Shown: in pieces, positions 41,233-55,649 of the stretch
How positions within the stretch are numbered: position 1 is the first letter of the stretch
Layout of the letters: each line of letters begins with the position of its first letter
Notes under the pieces: generated by a model
Database searches by the model: none
Told to the model about the DNA's origin: nothing
The model's input: the letters and a program-made list of their open reading frames with translations, nothing else
Program-made: the position numbers and the translations under genes
Source: Adiantum capillus-veneris
Lineage: Eukaryota > Streptophyta > Polypodiopsida > Polypodiales > Pteridaceae
Direction: 5' to 3'
Length of the DNA stretch: 64,000 bases
Assembly: GCA_014529385.2 (NCBI GenBank)
Contig: CM043959.1
Span: 65,159,753-65,223,752 of the forward strand

Positions 41233-42810
41233 GATCTTCTACCTTGTATGAAAGTACTTAGACAAAATTCTTTGTTGTTCTGTAGAGAATGGTAGTCTCC
41301 ACTCCTCTACTGCAGACTCTTTTAACTCCTCAAGATTTTCTAGACTTTGTTGGACTGACCACCATGTCATCCATACTTTGCCCATATTTGGCGCCTTTTG
41401 ATCAAGGTTTCAAATCGCGAACATAATGGGCATCATTACATGGTATGCACCATTATACACCTCCACCAAGCAGACTTGTTTATGGACCCACATAGACATG
41501 TCATTTTCTCTTTCACTTTTTTGGTATACTCAAGCTGCCATTCGTCAAAGGCCGTGCAGTTGAAAGTGTCAATCATAGCACACTTATTGCGTAGGAGTGA
41601 TCCAATGTATAAAAGTAACTAAAAAATCAAGTTTCAGTAGGTAATTTTAACATAACTGACATGCGCATCCTATACAAATTGAGCACTCTTTGTCGTTTCA
41701 AGATGAACTTCACAACTTGTTGTGCTATGTTAAATATATTGACGAATCCTGTGGTTTCTTCACTAGTATACCAATCCTTTAGCACCAAGTTTAAACTGTG
41801 TGTATTGCAACCATTGAAGAAAATATAAGAAAAGAACTTTTTTATTATTTTTCTAGCATTTTTATAGTTCTTTGTATTGTCCATGACTACTAAAATGACA
41901 TTGAGAATGCCATGTTCAACACCAATTTATTTAATTACATTAATCAAGACGTCACACATGTATTTGCCACTTTTAATTGCACCAAAATTGTCAACTGCCT
42001 TTATGAATGTTTCTCCCCTTGGACAAACCATATCACATTGATCAGTGGTGTTCCTTGAACATTAGACCAACCATCACTCATCACAATTGTACGTCTTGAA
42101 AGCGATATATTCCCAAGTATTATTCTAAAAATCCACGCTTTGAATTTGATATAACATTTGTCCAAGAGATCATTTTGTATCGTGTGATACAAAGGGCCTG
42201 AAAAGCTCAGACCGAACTCGCCGATTTTCTTTCATGCATGTTTCACCAATGATTGTTGTCTACTATGACTAGAGAACTCCCAGTGAAAGAAATTGCTTTG
42301 GCAAGTGTAGTTTGTGCTTCTTCTAGCGACTGCATTTAAAAGATTTGATGCAATGATTTTTGACGCAAATGCCCAAGTCCACCCTGATTGTGGCGCTTAA
42401 AAGGAACACTACTTGACATTTCCTCTCCTTGCACAGGTTGTTCTACAAGGTTGGTTGGTATCACCACCAGATTAGGAGAGTTGATATTTAACTCTGTCGG
42501 CTCTTGACATGCATCCACAACATATTTATGTACACAATGTCTCTTGCCACCCTTTTTGACGAGCTCTTCTCTGAAATGCTTTGCAATTGCAGGCGCTTGA
42601 GGATGATCATATTTCTTACGATTTTTTATAAGGCTACCAAAAAAATGATCCTTAATACGTGGTGTACGGCTTGATTTCGTGGTGAAGCAAAATTTACATT
42701 GCTACTCCATATATCAACGACATATGTTGTGAGCATAATCCCACTCTTTGCCAGGGGCTTTTTTTATTCTTTGTCTTCTTCGAACAACTTGTTCCAACAT
42801 TTTTCTCCAT
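41233..42810 (-). pseudogene. hAT transposase, N-terminal and catalytic part
   Basis: Minus-strand start MEKNVGTSCSKK (42810). A BED-type finger (C-K-F-C .. I-K-D-H-F) lies near 42690-42650 and a DUF659-type block V-M-S-D-G-W-S-N near 42080. Further on are G-C-N-T-H-S-L-N-L-V-L-K near 41790 and E-E-W-R-L-P-F-S near 41300. Several frames and stops are needed, so it is inactive. The dimerisation part lies at 2218-2571 and 1520-1649, on the far side of the multigene block. Confidence 0.75.
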
Positions 42811-44004
42811 TGCTTCAATTTAAGGCTCAAGGCATACGAACTAGATGTTCAATTATAAAAACATTTTTCTACTTTTCAATAAATATTTGAAAAAATTTCA
42901 TTAAGAAAGCAATGAAATTTACACAGTGTGCAATTTGCAATGCACTCTTATCAATCCACATTTTGACCACATATGTTGTGAGAAAATATGCACATTGCAA
43001 TGCACTCTCTACTTGGCATTATGCATACAAGAGCGCTATGAGTTTGTCAATCTAATCATAAATACAAGGATTAGTTATACACCCTCTGCGATTTGCAGAT
43101 AGTAAGACACATCTATTTTCACATGCTACAAATAATAATCAACTTTTACATTGAAACGATGATAATTATTTGCAAAACACAAACAAAGGCAATAATAGAT
43201 ATGATTGGCAATCTCATGCACTAATAATATGTCATAATACACAATGCACTCCCTATGTAAATCAATGCATAAAAGAAGACAATGAAATCTTCAATACAAT
43301 TACACAATAGAGGACTACTTGTGTCCAATCAAGGATTGTAGCCCCCTTATGCATCCAATTCAATATGTAAAATCTATTTTCATCCAATTAAGGATTATAG
43401 CTCTCATATTGTACATTAAAAAATAAATTAGTTCAAATCTATGATGGTGTAAAATGCAAGACTTCAAGGATCTTTATATACCCAGTACACTAGTATAAGA
43501 CATCTGATCCTTGACTATCAGCTCATTATTAAAATATGCTCATCTTTCAAAACCAACTTCAGCCCTTTTATGGACCAGTGGCTTTGTCACAATGAGCACG
43601 ACTCTCCAAAGATTCAATTGTTTTGGGTTCGTACCTTTGTTTTCGGTGAAGAATTTAAATATTTTTACAAGCGGTTACTGTATTAAGAATCACGCTCGGC
43701 AAAAAAAAGGACACGTGACTCTATAACCTTAGGTCAACTCACAAGAAGATTATTTTACCCGGTGCTCGGATACACTCCCTAGGAATTTGCCTAGTCAAAA
43801 TGCCAAAGTTAGTAAAGGTTTTACTATATACAATTTAGCCCGCCGGGCTTTTTCATTTTCCCGGAGGGCTAAAGAAAGACCCGACGGGCTTACCAGCTCT
43901 AGTGGTTTCTACAAGTTACCATCAAAATCACATTAATAATTAACATGATCACATCTTTTTTATGTGTAATTACTCATGTTATTAACATAATCACACGATC
44001 GTGA
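42811..44004. other. AT-rich intergenic with one hairpin
   Basis: No gene recognised. TTTAGCCCGCCGGG (43834-43847) and CCCGGAGGGCTAAA (43860-43873) form a 14-bp stem with one mismatch around a 12-base loop. A second CCCGACGGGCT follows at 43880. Confidence 0.5.
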
Positions 44005-44380
44005 TCACGTCAGTGAAATCCATGGTGGCACCAAAGCATGAGCCAAAAAGCCAAAAACGCGCATGTGATCAATAGATGGCTTTTGATCATGCCATGCTTC
44101 ATAAAGAGTCATAGAATGCAAAGACTTTGTAGGACACCTGTTAAGTATATAAGTGGAACACATGATGGCCTCTAGCCAAAATGAATGTGGAAAAGTTTGA
44201 CTCTTGACCATGCAATGTGCCACTTTGTAAGAGACCTCTTTTTCGTCTTAGCAACACCATTTTGTTGAGGTGTATATGACACTATACGTTGGTGTGTTAT
44301 CCCACGACTAGCAAGAAATGCATGAAGTTTATGAGACATATACTCCTCCCACGATTGGAATGGAGGGTCTTGTTAACTAT
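44005..44380 (-). pseudogene. Ty1/copia integrase fragment
   Basis: The minus strand reads Y-T-P-Q-Q-N-G-V-A, then F-W-L-E-A, Y-I-L-N-R-C-P-T-K and H-M-R-V-F-G, the C-terminal half of a copia integrase core with its E-type motif. There is a frameshift after the first motif. No LTRs or RT are found nearby. Confidence 0.8.
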
Positions 44381-44737
44381 AGTGAAACATAAGCAAAAAA
44401 ACAAATAGAAAGCAAAACATATGTGCATGCTAGGATAGGAAAGAACAAGACTCTTCTGCTTCATTGATTTGCGGAACAAGATTACAAAGGCTTTATCTAG
44501 AAAATTGAATAGCGCAACTTCTGAGATCACATGAGACTCTCAAGATAGCCACATGGATATTAAGATCAAAATAGACTTTAGACCTTAAATCTTATAAGTA
44601 ACGGGCTGGATATGCCTTTTACACAGGCACTGTCTAATGGCTTGAGATTTTCTCAAAATTTGACTCAATTCTCTCAATTCCTTGATCCGTAATCAAACTA
44701 GATAGACTAGAGTGTGCAAAACAAAGTGCCTGGAACT

Positions 44738-44940
44738 TAATCCCTTGAGGGATTCACTATTAGTAATGGGGGGATGTCACCTGCGTGCATAAGAATTAGA
44801 GAAACCCCCCTATATACGGTATCTTACATGCTAACCTACCCCCCTACATACGGACAAGATACAGACGTTCTCGCAATGAGCCATCCCCCCTCATATGGAT
44901 TTTGTATGGAATGGAATGTAATGACCCGCTATTTTAGTAT
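44738..44940. mobile_element. MITE-like family member (copy 1)
   Basis: Begins CCTTGAGGGATTCACTATT and has TGTCACCTGCGTGCATA about 35 bp in, the same left end as copies at 46228 and (inverted) 50104. G/C-run motifs (CCCCCCTATATACGG, CCCCCCTACATACGG) recur inside. The far end is not resolved. Confidence 0.35.
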
Positions 44941-45116
44941 GCTACTAGCATAACAATTTTAGAAGCAGATGCTTTTGAAAAAATACATGTTGAAGTGAAA
45001 ATGAATAGAAGTGTAAATTGTAGCGTGTTTTCATTTGCAATAGATGTTAAGAGAACAAACTATGAATTCAAATGCAAGGGATGTTTTAGAAAAGTTTCCT
45101 GCTTAGTGATGTTGGT

Positions 45117-45117
<1 letters not shown>

Positions 45118-45149
<32 letters not shown>
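45118..45149. repeat. poly(G) tract, 32 bp
   Basis: Uninterrupted G run followed by T and GGGG. Length may vary between reads. Confidence 0.9.
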
Positions 45150-45150
<1 letters not shown>

Positions 45151-46227
45151 GGGGACACAAGGAGATATAGGCACACATCACGAACCATGGGAGCTGGTTG
45201 AGGGGGGAGGATTGCAAAAATATTCCACCAAATGATTTCTTTTGATGAGGAGCAAAGAGTAACCTCACATTGAAATAATCTACCTTAAGAGTCATCGTGT
45301 TGATTGCCTTTAAATTGGCTAAATAAGCTCTCATTTTTTCTCTATCCCAGGATCTTGAAGCAAACAATTATTTAAGTTGGGAGAAAATATGTAATGTTAT
45401 ATGCAACAACTGCTATTCCTAAATAGTTTCTCTTGGTCCCACTACTTTCCAAAATAGTAGAAATGAAGCTAATCAATGAAATATAAACTTTCCTTGCATA
45501 CATGGATGAACAAGAAAGTAAATTTTGTGCTTACAAGCCTTTAGATGTATTCCACATTCCTTGAAATAAATGAGCGATGCAACTTAATTTTATCATTGAA
45601 ATCCACCACTTGAGGAGCTCTCGTTTTGCTATGGATCATCACATCAATGTGTTCTTCTCCCTCAACGTTTGTATTCTCCATAGTGATAATCAACACTAAC
45701 AAAGCCACTTGTAATCAACACTCCTCTTGTCATTGACTTTGTTGTTTTTGATCGCTAGGCATCCCCTACCAAACATGCATTCACTAGCCAAGAAAATCAT
45801 CAAACCATTTAGCACATGGCACTTGCAAAAGAAAAATTGGATTCAAGCTTTTAATGAGCATGATTCTCCATTGAATTAAGCGCTTACAAAGTCGCAACCA
45901 ACACACATAATTCTCAAGAATGACGCAATGAACAGTAGGGATGAAGAGAACTATGCTGCAGGCAACAACAACACTTCGATTCCTGTGACCCAAAAGACAA
46001 AGATGAAACAAAATCTACCCATTACATAAACTGCGATAGAAATTGCAAGGGAAGATTAGATGGTTGACATGATGGAGAGCATGGCCCTCACCAATTCAGC
46101 CTATAGCAGCACCTCTCAAGCCACTCCTAATCCTGCCAGCTTTCCATCTAGCTTGGACCTTCTGTCATCTCATAACAAGGTAATGGATAGCTCAAACGGG
46201 CAAGAGTGCATCTCATCCTTCAAAGAT

Positions 46228-46482
46228 TCCCCCTGAGGGGTTCACTGTATTTAATACCACTATATCACGTGCGTTCAGGCTCTTTTCTAAAATCCCTATT
46301 CTATGAATTTTCTAGGAAATAAAATGAACCATTTTCTTTTAAACTCCGTAATTTTTTTTGAGATTTGTAAAAAACATATCCTTATGTAAATTTATTTCTG
46401 TTAGTTTTAAGGGATTTAAATACCCTTTTGTTGAACTCACGTGATAGGTTACATACTATGTAAGGTGAACCCCCCGAGAGAT
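46228..46482. mobile_element. MITE-like element, ~255 bp
   Basis: The left end TGAGGGGTTCACTGT..TATCACGTG is matched in inverted orientation by the right end (CACGTGATAGG..GGTGAACCCCCC), giving imperfect TIRs of about 40 bp. No coding capacity. Superfamily not assigned. Confidence 0.6.
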
Positions 46483-46655
46483 GCCCCACTACTGCCTCAA
46501 AAGCTGCAACACGTCCAACAAGAAATCCACGATCTATGCTGTAGCGGCCATGACACAACCTAGGAAGTTGATTTCCCTGATGTTCTATTGTCGTCAACTG
46601 GTAGGAATGATGCTCGAACCTTGGGCTGCAAGATCCAAGAAATCCTGAGGGTAAG

Positions 46656-47800
<1,145 letters not shown>

Positions 47801-48559
47801 AAGGAACTTAATGCATGGAATGGCTCCTCACCCCCCATGTTGCCGCTCCTCTTGTTAGGAAATGACTTGCCAACATCTCCCCTATTTTGTGCAACCCTCT
47901 TGCACCCTTTCGGAGCCGGTGGGCTGAGGTTAGTGTATGGCACTCGACTGCAACTCAGTGGCGCATGCCCACCTTGGCTAGAACCCTTAGCAACTTTCTT
48001 CAACTCTATGAAAACCAATCATTGGATCATAAACAACACATCACGAAAAGACAAGTAACCATCAGAAGATTCAAGTAACATAACATTCACATGGGTAAGA
48101 AACCTTGCTCAAAGTCCATCTCCTTGCTACTAATCATGGCATCAAGAATCATGCACTTGTCAATGCTGCAACTCTCTACAAAATCAGAATTAGCTGCCAT
48201 TCTCAAAGACACTACACAACTGCTCTATACCAAGTACTCGAGTGTAAGCATGCAACACAAAACCATACCAGCACTTTATATACACACAAGAAGCTCTCAC
48301 TCAACAACACACGCACCTCACAAACCTTTCATGGTGCCATTGTACTAGACTGCTTGCTCACCTCACCTACACCTACATCCACTTCAACATCGGCATCCTC
48401 CAGCACAACAATTACTTGTGTGTCATCAATGCCATGGAACAATCACCTAGGAATGGCGGGGATGTAGACCAAGTTAGCGGGTTGCATAGAGAACACGAGT
48501 CGGGTGGCACGGCCACAGTAGTTGGCCGCGGACGGTAGCATAGGAGGTAGGCATGATAG

Positions 48560-48601
<42 letters not shown>

Positions 48602-49925
48602 CGCGCTTAAGTACCCTCCTCTTTGACTGCTTGCACGCTAGCCTGCCCACCGCCCCCTCCTTCCCTCCTCTCCTCGTCCATCTCCCCTACGGACTTGGCC
48701 TGCCTCCTACACATTCATTTCCCCCTCGATTGTCTCTGACGCTCGCCTGCACATCCCGCCTAGCTGTTCTACATGTGGGCATTTGCCAAAATCCCTAAGA
48801 GCAATTTCATTTGCCGCCCAAACAGAGAAAACGAGACATACAGGTTGTGGCCAAGGCTTGTATCGCACACGTTCGCACATCCACCCAGATGTGTGTTCAA
48901 ATGATAGATTGATCATGGGCTGCAATGTGCGGGGAAAAACCATTTTCCCAAGCATACAAAATTTCTTTTCTTGAATTTGTCAAGAGGAAATTTAAAAAAT
49001 AAGTTTAGTTTTTCAAATTTTTACACTATTTTTCTCTATTTTGGGATGGAAATTCTCCTTTTGCACTTGCCCTCAATCAGCATTTTTGAAATCATTTTTC
49101 TCCAACACTAATGGGCTGTGAGGAATGTCTGGACCTATAGTCATTTACTGTCAAAATAATTTTGTTCCACATTCTTAATTTTTTTGATTTGTGGTTGATA
49201 CACACGTTGCCCAATATTGCACTTTCTGACATGTCCAATCGCTCGTGTGTGGCACGGGCCTAACATAAAGCTCTATCATTTTGTAATGTAATCCCATATC
49301 ACATCAAGGCAATGGACGTAGCTGACCTGGGGAAGCTTGGGTGGCACCTGGAAAAGGTGTGCTGAGCTTTTTGAGTCTTTGTCATAGAAAGCACGAACGA
49401 GTGTGTGAATCAAATAGGAGATGATTACAATGATGGTTGTAAAGCTGGTATCATGGGTGCATGAGAAGCTCTTGATCATGCCATTGGTGTTGCTATTGAG
49501 TTTGCATACGAAGAAGAAGAAGAGAAGAGTGACTTGGATGATGTGCAAGAAGACAAAAATAAATAAAATGAGGGTACAAATGTGGATACAAAGGCTATGC
49601 AGATGGTGGTATTGATGATGATGATGATGTTGAAGAGGCTAATGAGGGTCTAAATGTCCAAGATATTGATGCCTAGTGGCTACATAGAAGAAGATTAGTC
49701 AAGTTTGTGGTAGCATCGACCCCAACAAATCTAGAAGCTTGTTGAACAAGTCTTAAAGATGTTAGCTAAGAGAGAGGACAGAGAGGTACCATATTTTCTC
49801 ATTGGTATAGCTATCTTAGTTTGCTAGTGGAGTATATTAACTCTCTGAAATACCAAGAACAAGACCCTCATGTGAAAGATTCTTTAATTGGCTTGTTAGG
49901 GCATGTGTCTTATGGAATAAGCACT
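47801..49925. other. unassigned sequence with a 40-bp poly(C) tract
   Basis: C40 lies at 48561-48600, followed by GCGCGC. A faint plus-strand frame near 49300-49560 (GDDYNDGCKAGIMGA, then an acidic stretch) has stops on both sides. I recognise no family and no terminal repeats. Confidence 0.5.
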
Positions 49926-50104
49926 TAATATCCCCCCCCCGGTAGGTCCGCCCCTCCCTTATGCATACAATACGAGCATGAAATAATGGGGGGACTACCC
50001 CTATTGTATACACTTATGTCTGACCTCTAAAATCCCCCCTCTTGTACACTCATGTGATATCATACGGAAATCCATAGTGAATCCCCCGGGCTTAATCCAA
50101 GATT
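49926..50104. mobile_element. MITE-like family member (copy 3, inverted)
   Basis: The right end reads CATAGTGAATCCCCCGGGC, the inverse of the left end of the copies at 44738 and 46228, with GTGATATCA at similar spacing. The left end begins near a CCCCCCCCGG run. Confidence 0.4.
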
Positions 50105-50291
50105 CACAAATACACCTCTTAGATCCATCAAGTCCCACACACGTGTAATCCCATACAATGTATCTTCTCACACTCAAATGTCAAATACAAGTGCTCCATT
50201 TTTATGACAACATGCCAAGGCTGGGAACCTTTCATATACAAATACATCCAAATTAGCTCATACAAAGTAAACTTATGGAACAAAAACTCAA

Positions 50292-51915
50292 TCAGGAGTT
50301 TTCTACTCTAAAGAAAAAGTGTAGGTAACCATTCCGCATTGGTGAAACAATTCCACATAAACTCCATCGAACATCATCTTTGAAATTTTGCATATTTGTT
50401 GACTTTTTATTTGTAAAATATTGCTCTGTGGATTTTTGACAGATCCGTTGCACTACGGACTTTTTCACTGCAAACTTTCCATACTTCCAATGAAATTTTA
50501 CCAACTCCATATCAAAAAAGTTGAACATACTCTTGTATAGGGCACATTCCACTTAATCCATTTGTCAAATCTGCCTGAAGGTTCTAACCATCCATAGAAA
50601 TCAAGTAAATAAGCTGCTTATAATACACAGAGATCCTCTGAACTTGTTCAGTTGGCAAACAATAAATTTTGATCATTATGTACGCTGTAACACCTTCCTC
50701 TTCCAAAAACCACCAAGTCCAAAATTTGCAACACCTGAAAATGTGAATTATAATAATCCACCATACACAACTGATAGTCCATCCTGTAAGAATCTACTTC
50801 TAGTGTCTCATCACCTTTAAAACACACATCTTCTAAGAAAAGTATGTCTAGATGGACAACAACTTGTTCCACATCAATTTCATAAAGCACATCCATTGAA
50901 CTTAAACTTAAAGTTTCATGCATTTCAAACATCTTTGGCTGCTCCATAGGACCTGTTTCATACTTCTCAAATACTTGCTCTTGACAATCCACTTGATGAA
51001 TGCTCTCAGTGAGGATTTTGCCTAATCCATTCTCATCCAAATCAATCCACTTGGTTAAATTCTCTGCAATAAATCATATTCTTGCTTGACATCCACTCGT
51101 GACATCAAAATCTATCCTTTAAAACGTTTAGAATCAAAATTTTGACCCTCTTGATTATTAGTAACATCTGAGACAATGGTTTGATTTTTTGTCCAAATTT
51201 GCCAACTATCAAAATCACCATTTGTACACTCCTATGGTATTCTTGCAATAGTTGAAATGTAGCCATAAGAAGTATCTATAATAAACATGCTTTTATGTCT
51301 ATATTCCTCTTGAATAAAGCTACTTGTTGAAAAATTCCTCCCTAGTTTTAATCAGCTCCTTCTGCTCATTTCCTCCTATTTGTAATATTTCTCCTTTCTT
51401 TGCTGACTTTTTTCCTATTTATGCTCATATTCTACTTGTTGCTTTTTTTTTATTTTCCGCTTGTTGTTGTTTCTGATATTCCTCCTGCTTTTGTTGATTT
51501 TCCTATTTTTGTTTTCTGATTTCAACTTCTGTTTATATGGTTTAGATACAATTTTTTCAACATCATTCGGTTGCATATCCTCCTGTGTGGATCTCACTAC
51601 AAGAAATTCCTCCTATGCGGGTCTTTTTGGTGGAAATTTGTCTAGAACATATATGTTTTTCAAAACTTCCTCCCGAACAAAGTTGATTTTAGAGAATTTC
51701 TCCTTATTTGATTCTTTCTTCTTAATTTTGTACTGTTCATCATCAATGGAACCAAGAGACAACCTAATCACATCCTCATCTCCTTTCATCTCAACATCTT
51801 CCTCTTCAAATGGGCTTTGAATACCATGAAAAAAATCATTGTTATGTATGATTTGCTTCTCCTCACAAACAAGGTTATTTTTCCCATATGACATGATCCT
51901 CATGAATTTGGCCAA
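50292..51915 (-). pseudogene. unassigned minus-strand coding remnants
   Basis: Three fragments lie in one orientation: 51915-51613 (acidic, EEEDVEMKGDEDVIRLSLGS, then Lys-rich), 51040-50648 (ETGPMEQPKMFEMHETLS, several Asp/Glu/Leu segments) and 50552-50292. They may belong to one decayed retroelement or gene. I see no RT, integrase or zinc-knuckle motif, so no function is offered. Upstream sequence to 52440 has further short Cys/Lys-rich pieces. Confidence 0.3.
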
Positions 51916-52571
51916 TCAATGTTCCACTTACACTTCATGAATGTACTCTAGTGGTAGGATAGGGGTATCTAGGGGCTCTTCTAGGCTCTTTCGGCCAACC
52001 TCCTTTTCAACCTTCTTCTCCTCCATTTTGGTATCCCCATTCCATGGCTTAATGGCAACATACAAACCCATCCGTCATCATCATTATCATGTGAATCTCC
52101 TTTGAACTCATCCTCATATGGATCCCTCAACCTCTCACACGCTTTTTGCAAAATGCAAACCTTCTTTTTGCTAGAACATGATTTCCTCCTCCCCCCTTTG
52201 TGATCAAAATCATCTAACTTGTCTAAAGCTCTTTATATCTTCTTATAGCATGATGCTCTATGCAACTTCCCAATGATTTTATAAACTTCTTGCACAAATC
52301 AACCATGCACCACTTCTTCCATGCATCTTCCTTTGAGCACTCATCAACTAAACATGGAACCTCCTCCACTTCATGCTTCCGACTCATGCAAACCTCACAT
52401 TTCTTCTTCTTATTTTTATCCTCATCACAAACAATTCAATTAAAATACATCAACCATGTTTAGACCTCAAGATTAGTGCACCACACCAATCGAAGATTAA
52501 ACTTGCTAAACGGAGAGCCACAGATGATGTACGGGACCCAAAAATTTCATTTAATTGGCTGCTTAAACTGA
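51916..52571. other. unassigned stretch downstream of the LINE
   Basis: Only short broken frames. On the minus strand a Cys/Glu/Lys-rich segment (EEVPCLVDECSKEDAWKKWC) lies near 52370-52310. Confidence 0.3.
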
Positions 52572-55560
52572 TTGAGGTATTTTAGTTTATTTACCATAAA
52601 GGGCGAGAGAATTATATCAAGAAGAGACAAAACGATACAACCGATACAAAATACAAAACCCCTTGGTCTTGCAGTTGGATCAGGATTACATTTCGAATTA
52701 CAGTCCTACTACCTATGGGACTATGATCAGCTTTACAATCGAATTTAGTTACAAAAGAGTGGGCTGCGGGCTGTCCACGGGGTGTCTCCCAGACTGCTTC
52801 CCCCTGGAAAAGAGCTCGTTACTTCCTGCAAATGGTTGAGTAGCCTTATCCCATTGTTGAGCTGCCACCTTACTTTCTCCCCTTCAGCCTTGCACTCATC
52901 TATCATTTTTTGCAGGTGAGTGTATGACCCATCTAGCAAAATCTCCTGTTGTTTAATAATGTTTGCACTGTTGTAATAACCCATGCAGTCCATGAGCACT
53001 TTATAGTTTGCCTGGTAGATTCTGCACTATTCTAGTTTTAGGTGATTTATCTGCACAAAAAAGTGGGAGAACAAAACTCTCAGACTTTTAGTTTGGTAAG
53101 ACTTATTTAAAAAAAAGCTATTCTATTCTTTCCAGATGATCCAAAAAAATTCGCCTCTAATCCTGTTCCATACTACTAAGAAGAGCGCTACTGAGTCTCC
53201 TAGCAGGAACTGTTTCAAGTTGGGGGTGTACCCTAGCCCAATAATGATAGGGGCCAGTATTTCTCTGTTAGCAGGACAATTAATGAAGAGGTGGGGGATG
53301 TCTTCCTCATTACCGTTACATCTCTTGCAGTGCCCATCCCCCATGCCTGCATGGCTCATTCTGTAGCCCGTCCATACTGCTTTGTGCATGATTAGCCATA
53401 GCAGTATCAAATGTTTGGCCGGTGTATCTTGATGCCAAAGGGTCTTAAATTTGAAGTTCGACTGTCTTTTGTCAAGGAACAAGTGCCATTTTCTATTGAG
53501 GGTGACATGGATAGGCTCTTTTAGGGTTGGTGGGCGGTTGGGAGGGTTGGCGAGAGCCCCCCCTCCTACCCAGTAGAGTGCCTTAGATGACTGGTTAGGC
53601 TGCTCAGAGAGCGCCCACTCCTTCTCTTTCGGGAACATGGCTGTCCTAGCTTGGATAAAGGTGAGTTCCCATGGTTGCAGGTGATACCTTCCTAGGAGTT
53701 TGATTTCATTCTTCCACCTGTGCTCAATTGTATTCCACACGTCTTTCCAAGTGATAATTCCTTTATTGTGGAGTCTTTTTGCTGACCTTAGTTGACTCTG
53801 GTTCAGCTGGGGGATATGGGGAGGGACCAACACATTGATTCAGAAGACCTTATCGATCTGCTGTATTTCGATTCCCAGTTGATTCTAATAAGAGTTTTGT
53901 ATCTGTTCCAAGCAGTCCACATATATTTAATCAAGGCTGACCCCTTAGATACAACTTCTAGGGGTCCAAAGAATATCGTAAACCAGGGTATGTTAGTGGT
54001 TCCCTTATTCCCTCTAAAACGGAATTTCTAGATTTCTTGAAATAATAACGATGCCCATTCTTCATCCGGATGGTCCATTGCTCCGAGTATGAGCTTTACC
54101 GCTAGTTTGTCTGCCCACAATTTGAAGTTGGTGAGGCCAAGTCCCCCTTGATCTTTAGGAAGATAGCAGACTTCCCAACTGACTTTAGCTAGCCCTTTTT
54201 TATGGGGGTCCCCGGACCAAAGAAAGTTCCTGCATATTCTGGTTAGGTCTTTTAATTGCCAATCAGGGGGTCTCCAACATGAGAGAAATAAGAGAACATA
54301 TCCAGCGATGTAGTACTTTATAACTACAGTCCTACTTGCCAGGTTAGCTTGAAAACCCATCCATCTGTTGAGCTTGCTGTGGAATATGTCCATGACCCAT
54401 TGCTACCTTTGAGCCATTATTATCTTGAATCCAAAGGGATCCCTAGTAGTCTGAACACGACTCCATCCTGAATGATTGCGCATCCTTGCTCTTCCACCCA
54501 CCTAGGGAGCGGGGACCTTGAGGCTCTAATCCCTGTTTTGGTGTGGTTGATTCTGGACCCTGAAGCTGTGCAGAAGGTATTGAGGCATAGCCAAAATGCT
54601 TTCAGAGAGGTGTCGTCGTTTTGCAGCAGTCCATTAGTGTCGTCAGCAAATTGAGATAGACACTGTTGGTTCCTGTTAGGCAGCTTGATTCCTTTTAGGC
54701 TACCTTGTTGCATTTGATCTTTTACCAACCAATTTAGGGAGTCAGGTGAGGTGGCGAATAGTAGAGAAGCCAGAGGACATCCCTGCCTGACCGATCTACT
54801 AAGGAGGAATGCTTCTGACAATCCATTGTAAATAGCTACTCGGGCTTGGGCATTACCTACCAGATTTTGCACAAACCTTACAATCCTGGGCCCAAACCCC
54901 ATCATAATTAGGCATTCCAAAATAAACGACCATTCTAGTCTGTCATAAGCTTTTTCAAAGTCAACCTTGATGAAGACGTAATCTTGAACCGATTCTTTAG
55001 CATATTCTATTCCTTCCCACATAGCTATCACAGCTTCCAGGAGCCGATGTCCTTTGATGAATCCTTTCTGCTCAGAGCTCAACCATTCAGCAAGGGCTGG
55101 GGCAATTCTGAGGGCTATGGCTTTGGTAAAATTTTTATATGAGGCATTTAGCATTGTCAACAGTCTCCAGTTTAATAGTATTTCCTTGGGTCCTTTTTTG
55201 TGTAGCAGCTTGATGATCCCAGTGTTGAGTTGAGTCGGTAGGGATCCATACTTCACAGCTTCTTGCCAAACCATGAGGAGGATAGGTGCTAAGACATCTC
55301 TAAACGTTTGGTAGAACTCAGCAGTGAGGCCATCAATGCCAGGTGTTTTCTTCAATTTAAGAACATCTATGGCCCTTTTAATTTATCCTAAAGACAACTC
55401 TGAGTCTAGCTGGGTACTCAGATGAGGAGGGATCACTCGTTTCCTGCAGCTCCTAATAATACTTCTCACCAGCATGACCGACTCATCATGAACTTCTGGA
55501 GGGTTGAATAAATGAGCGTAGTGGTCTCTGGTCACCTAAAGGTTTTCCTCCTTAGATGTG
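52572..55560 (-). mobile_element. 5'-truncated L1-type LINE
   Basis: RT frame 55355-54420: K-T-P-G-I-D-G-L-T-A-E-F-Y, Q-K-G-F-I-K-G-H, V-D-F-E-K-A-Y-D, S-V-R-Q-G-C-P-L-A and F-A-D-D-T (F replaces the usual Y or F-A-D-D core). Frame 54393-54028 is the thumb/connection region (FLSCWRPPD, LTRICRNFLWSG). Frame 53833-53123 ends in the zf-RVT domain: L-W-x-x-x-x-P-A-K .. C-K-R-C .. H-L-F-I-N-C. No endonuclease or ORF1 is present, so the copy is 5' truncated near 55560. The 3' end lies near an A-rich TAAATAAACTAAAATA (minus strand). Confidence 0.88.
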
Positions 55561-55649
55561 GTTGTCCCTCTGGACCTACTAGCACAACCCTCTCTACCCA
55601 AAGGAAGAGTGCACAAGCAACCGCACTCCACCTACAGCTTGACGCTAAA

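Noticed and set aside
48553-48798. Proline-rich protein
   Set aside because: It begins in the poly(C) tract; no support beyond that.
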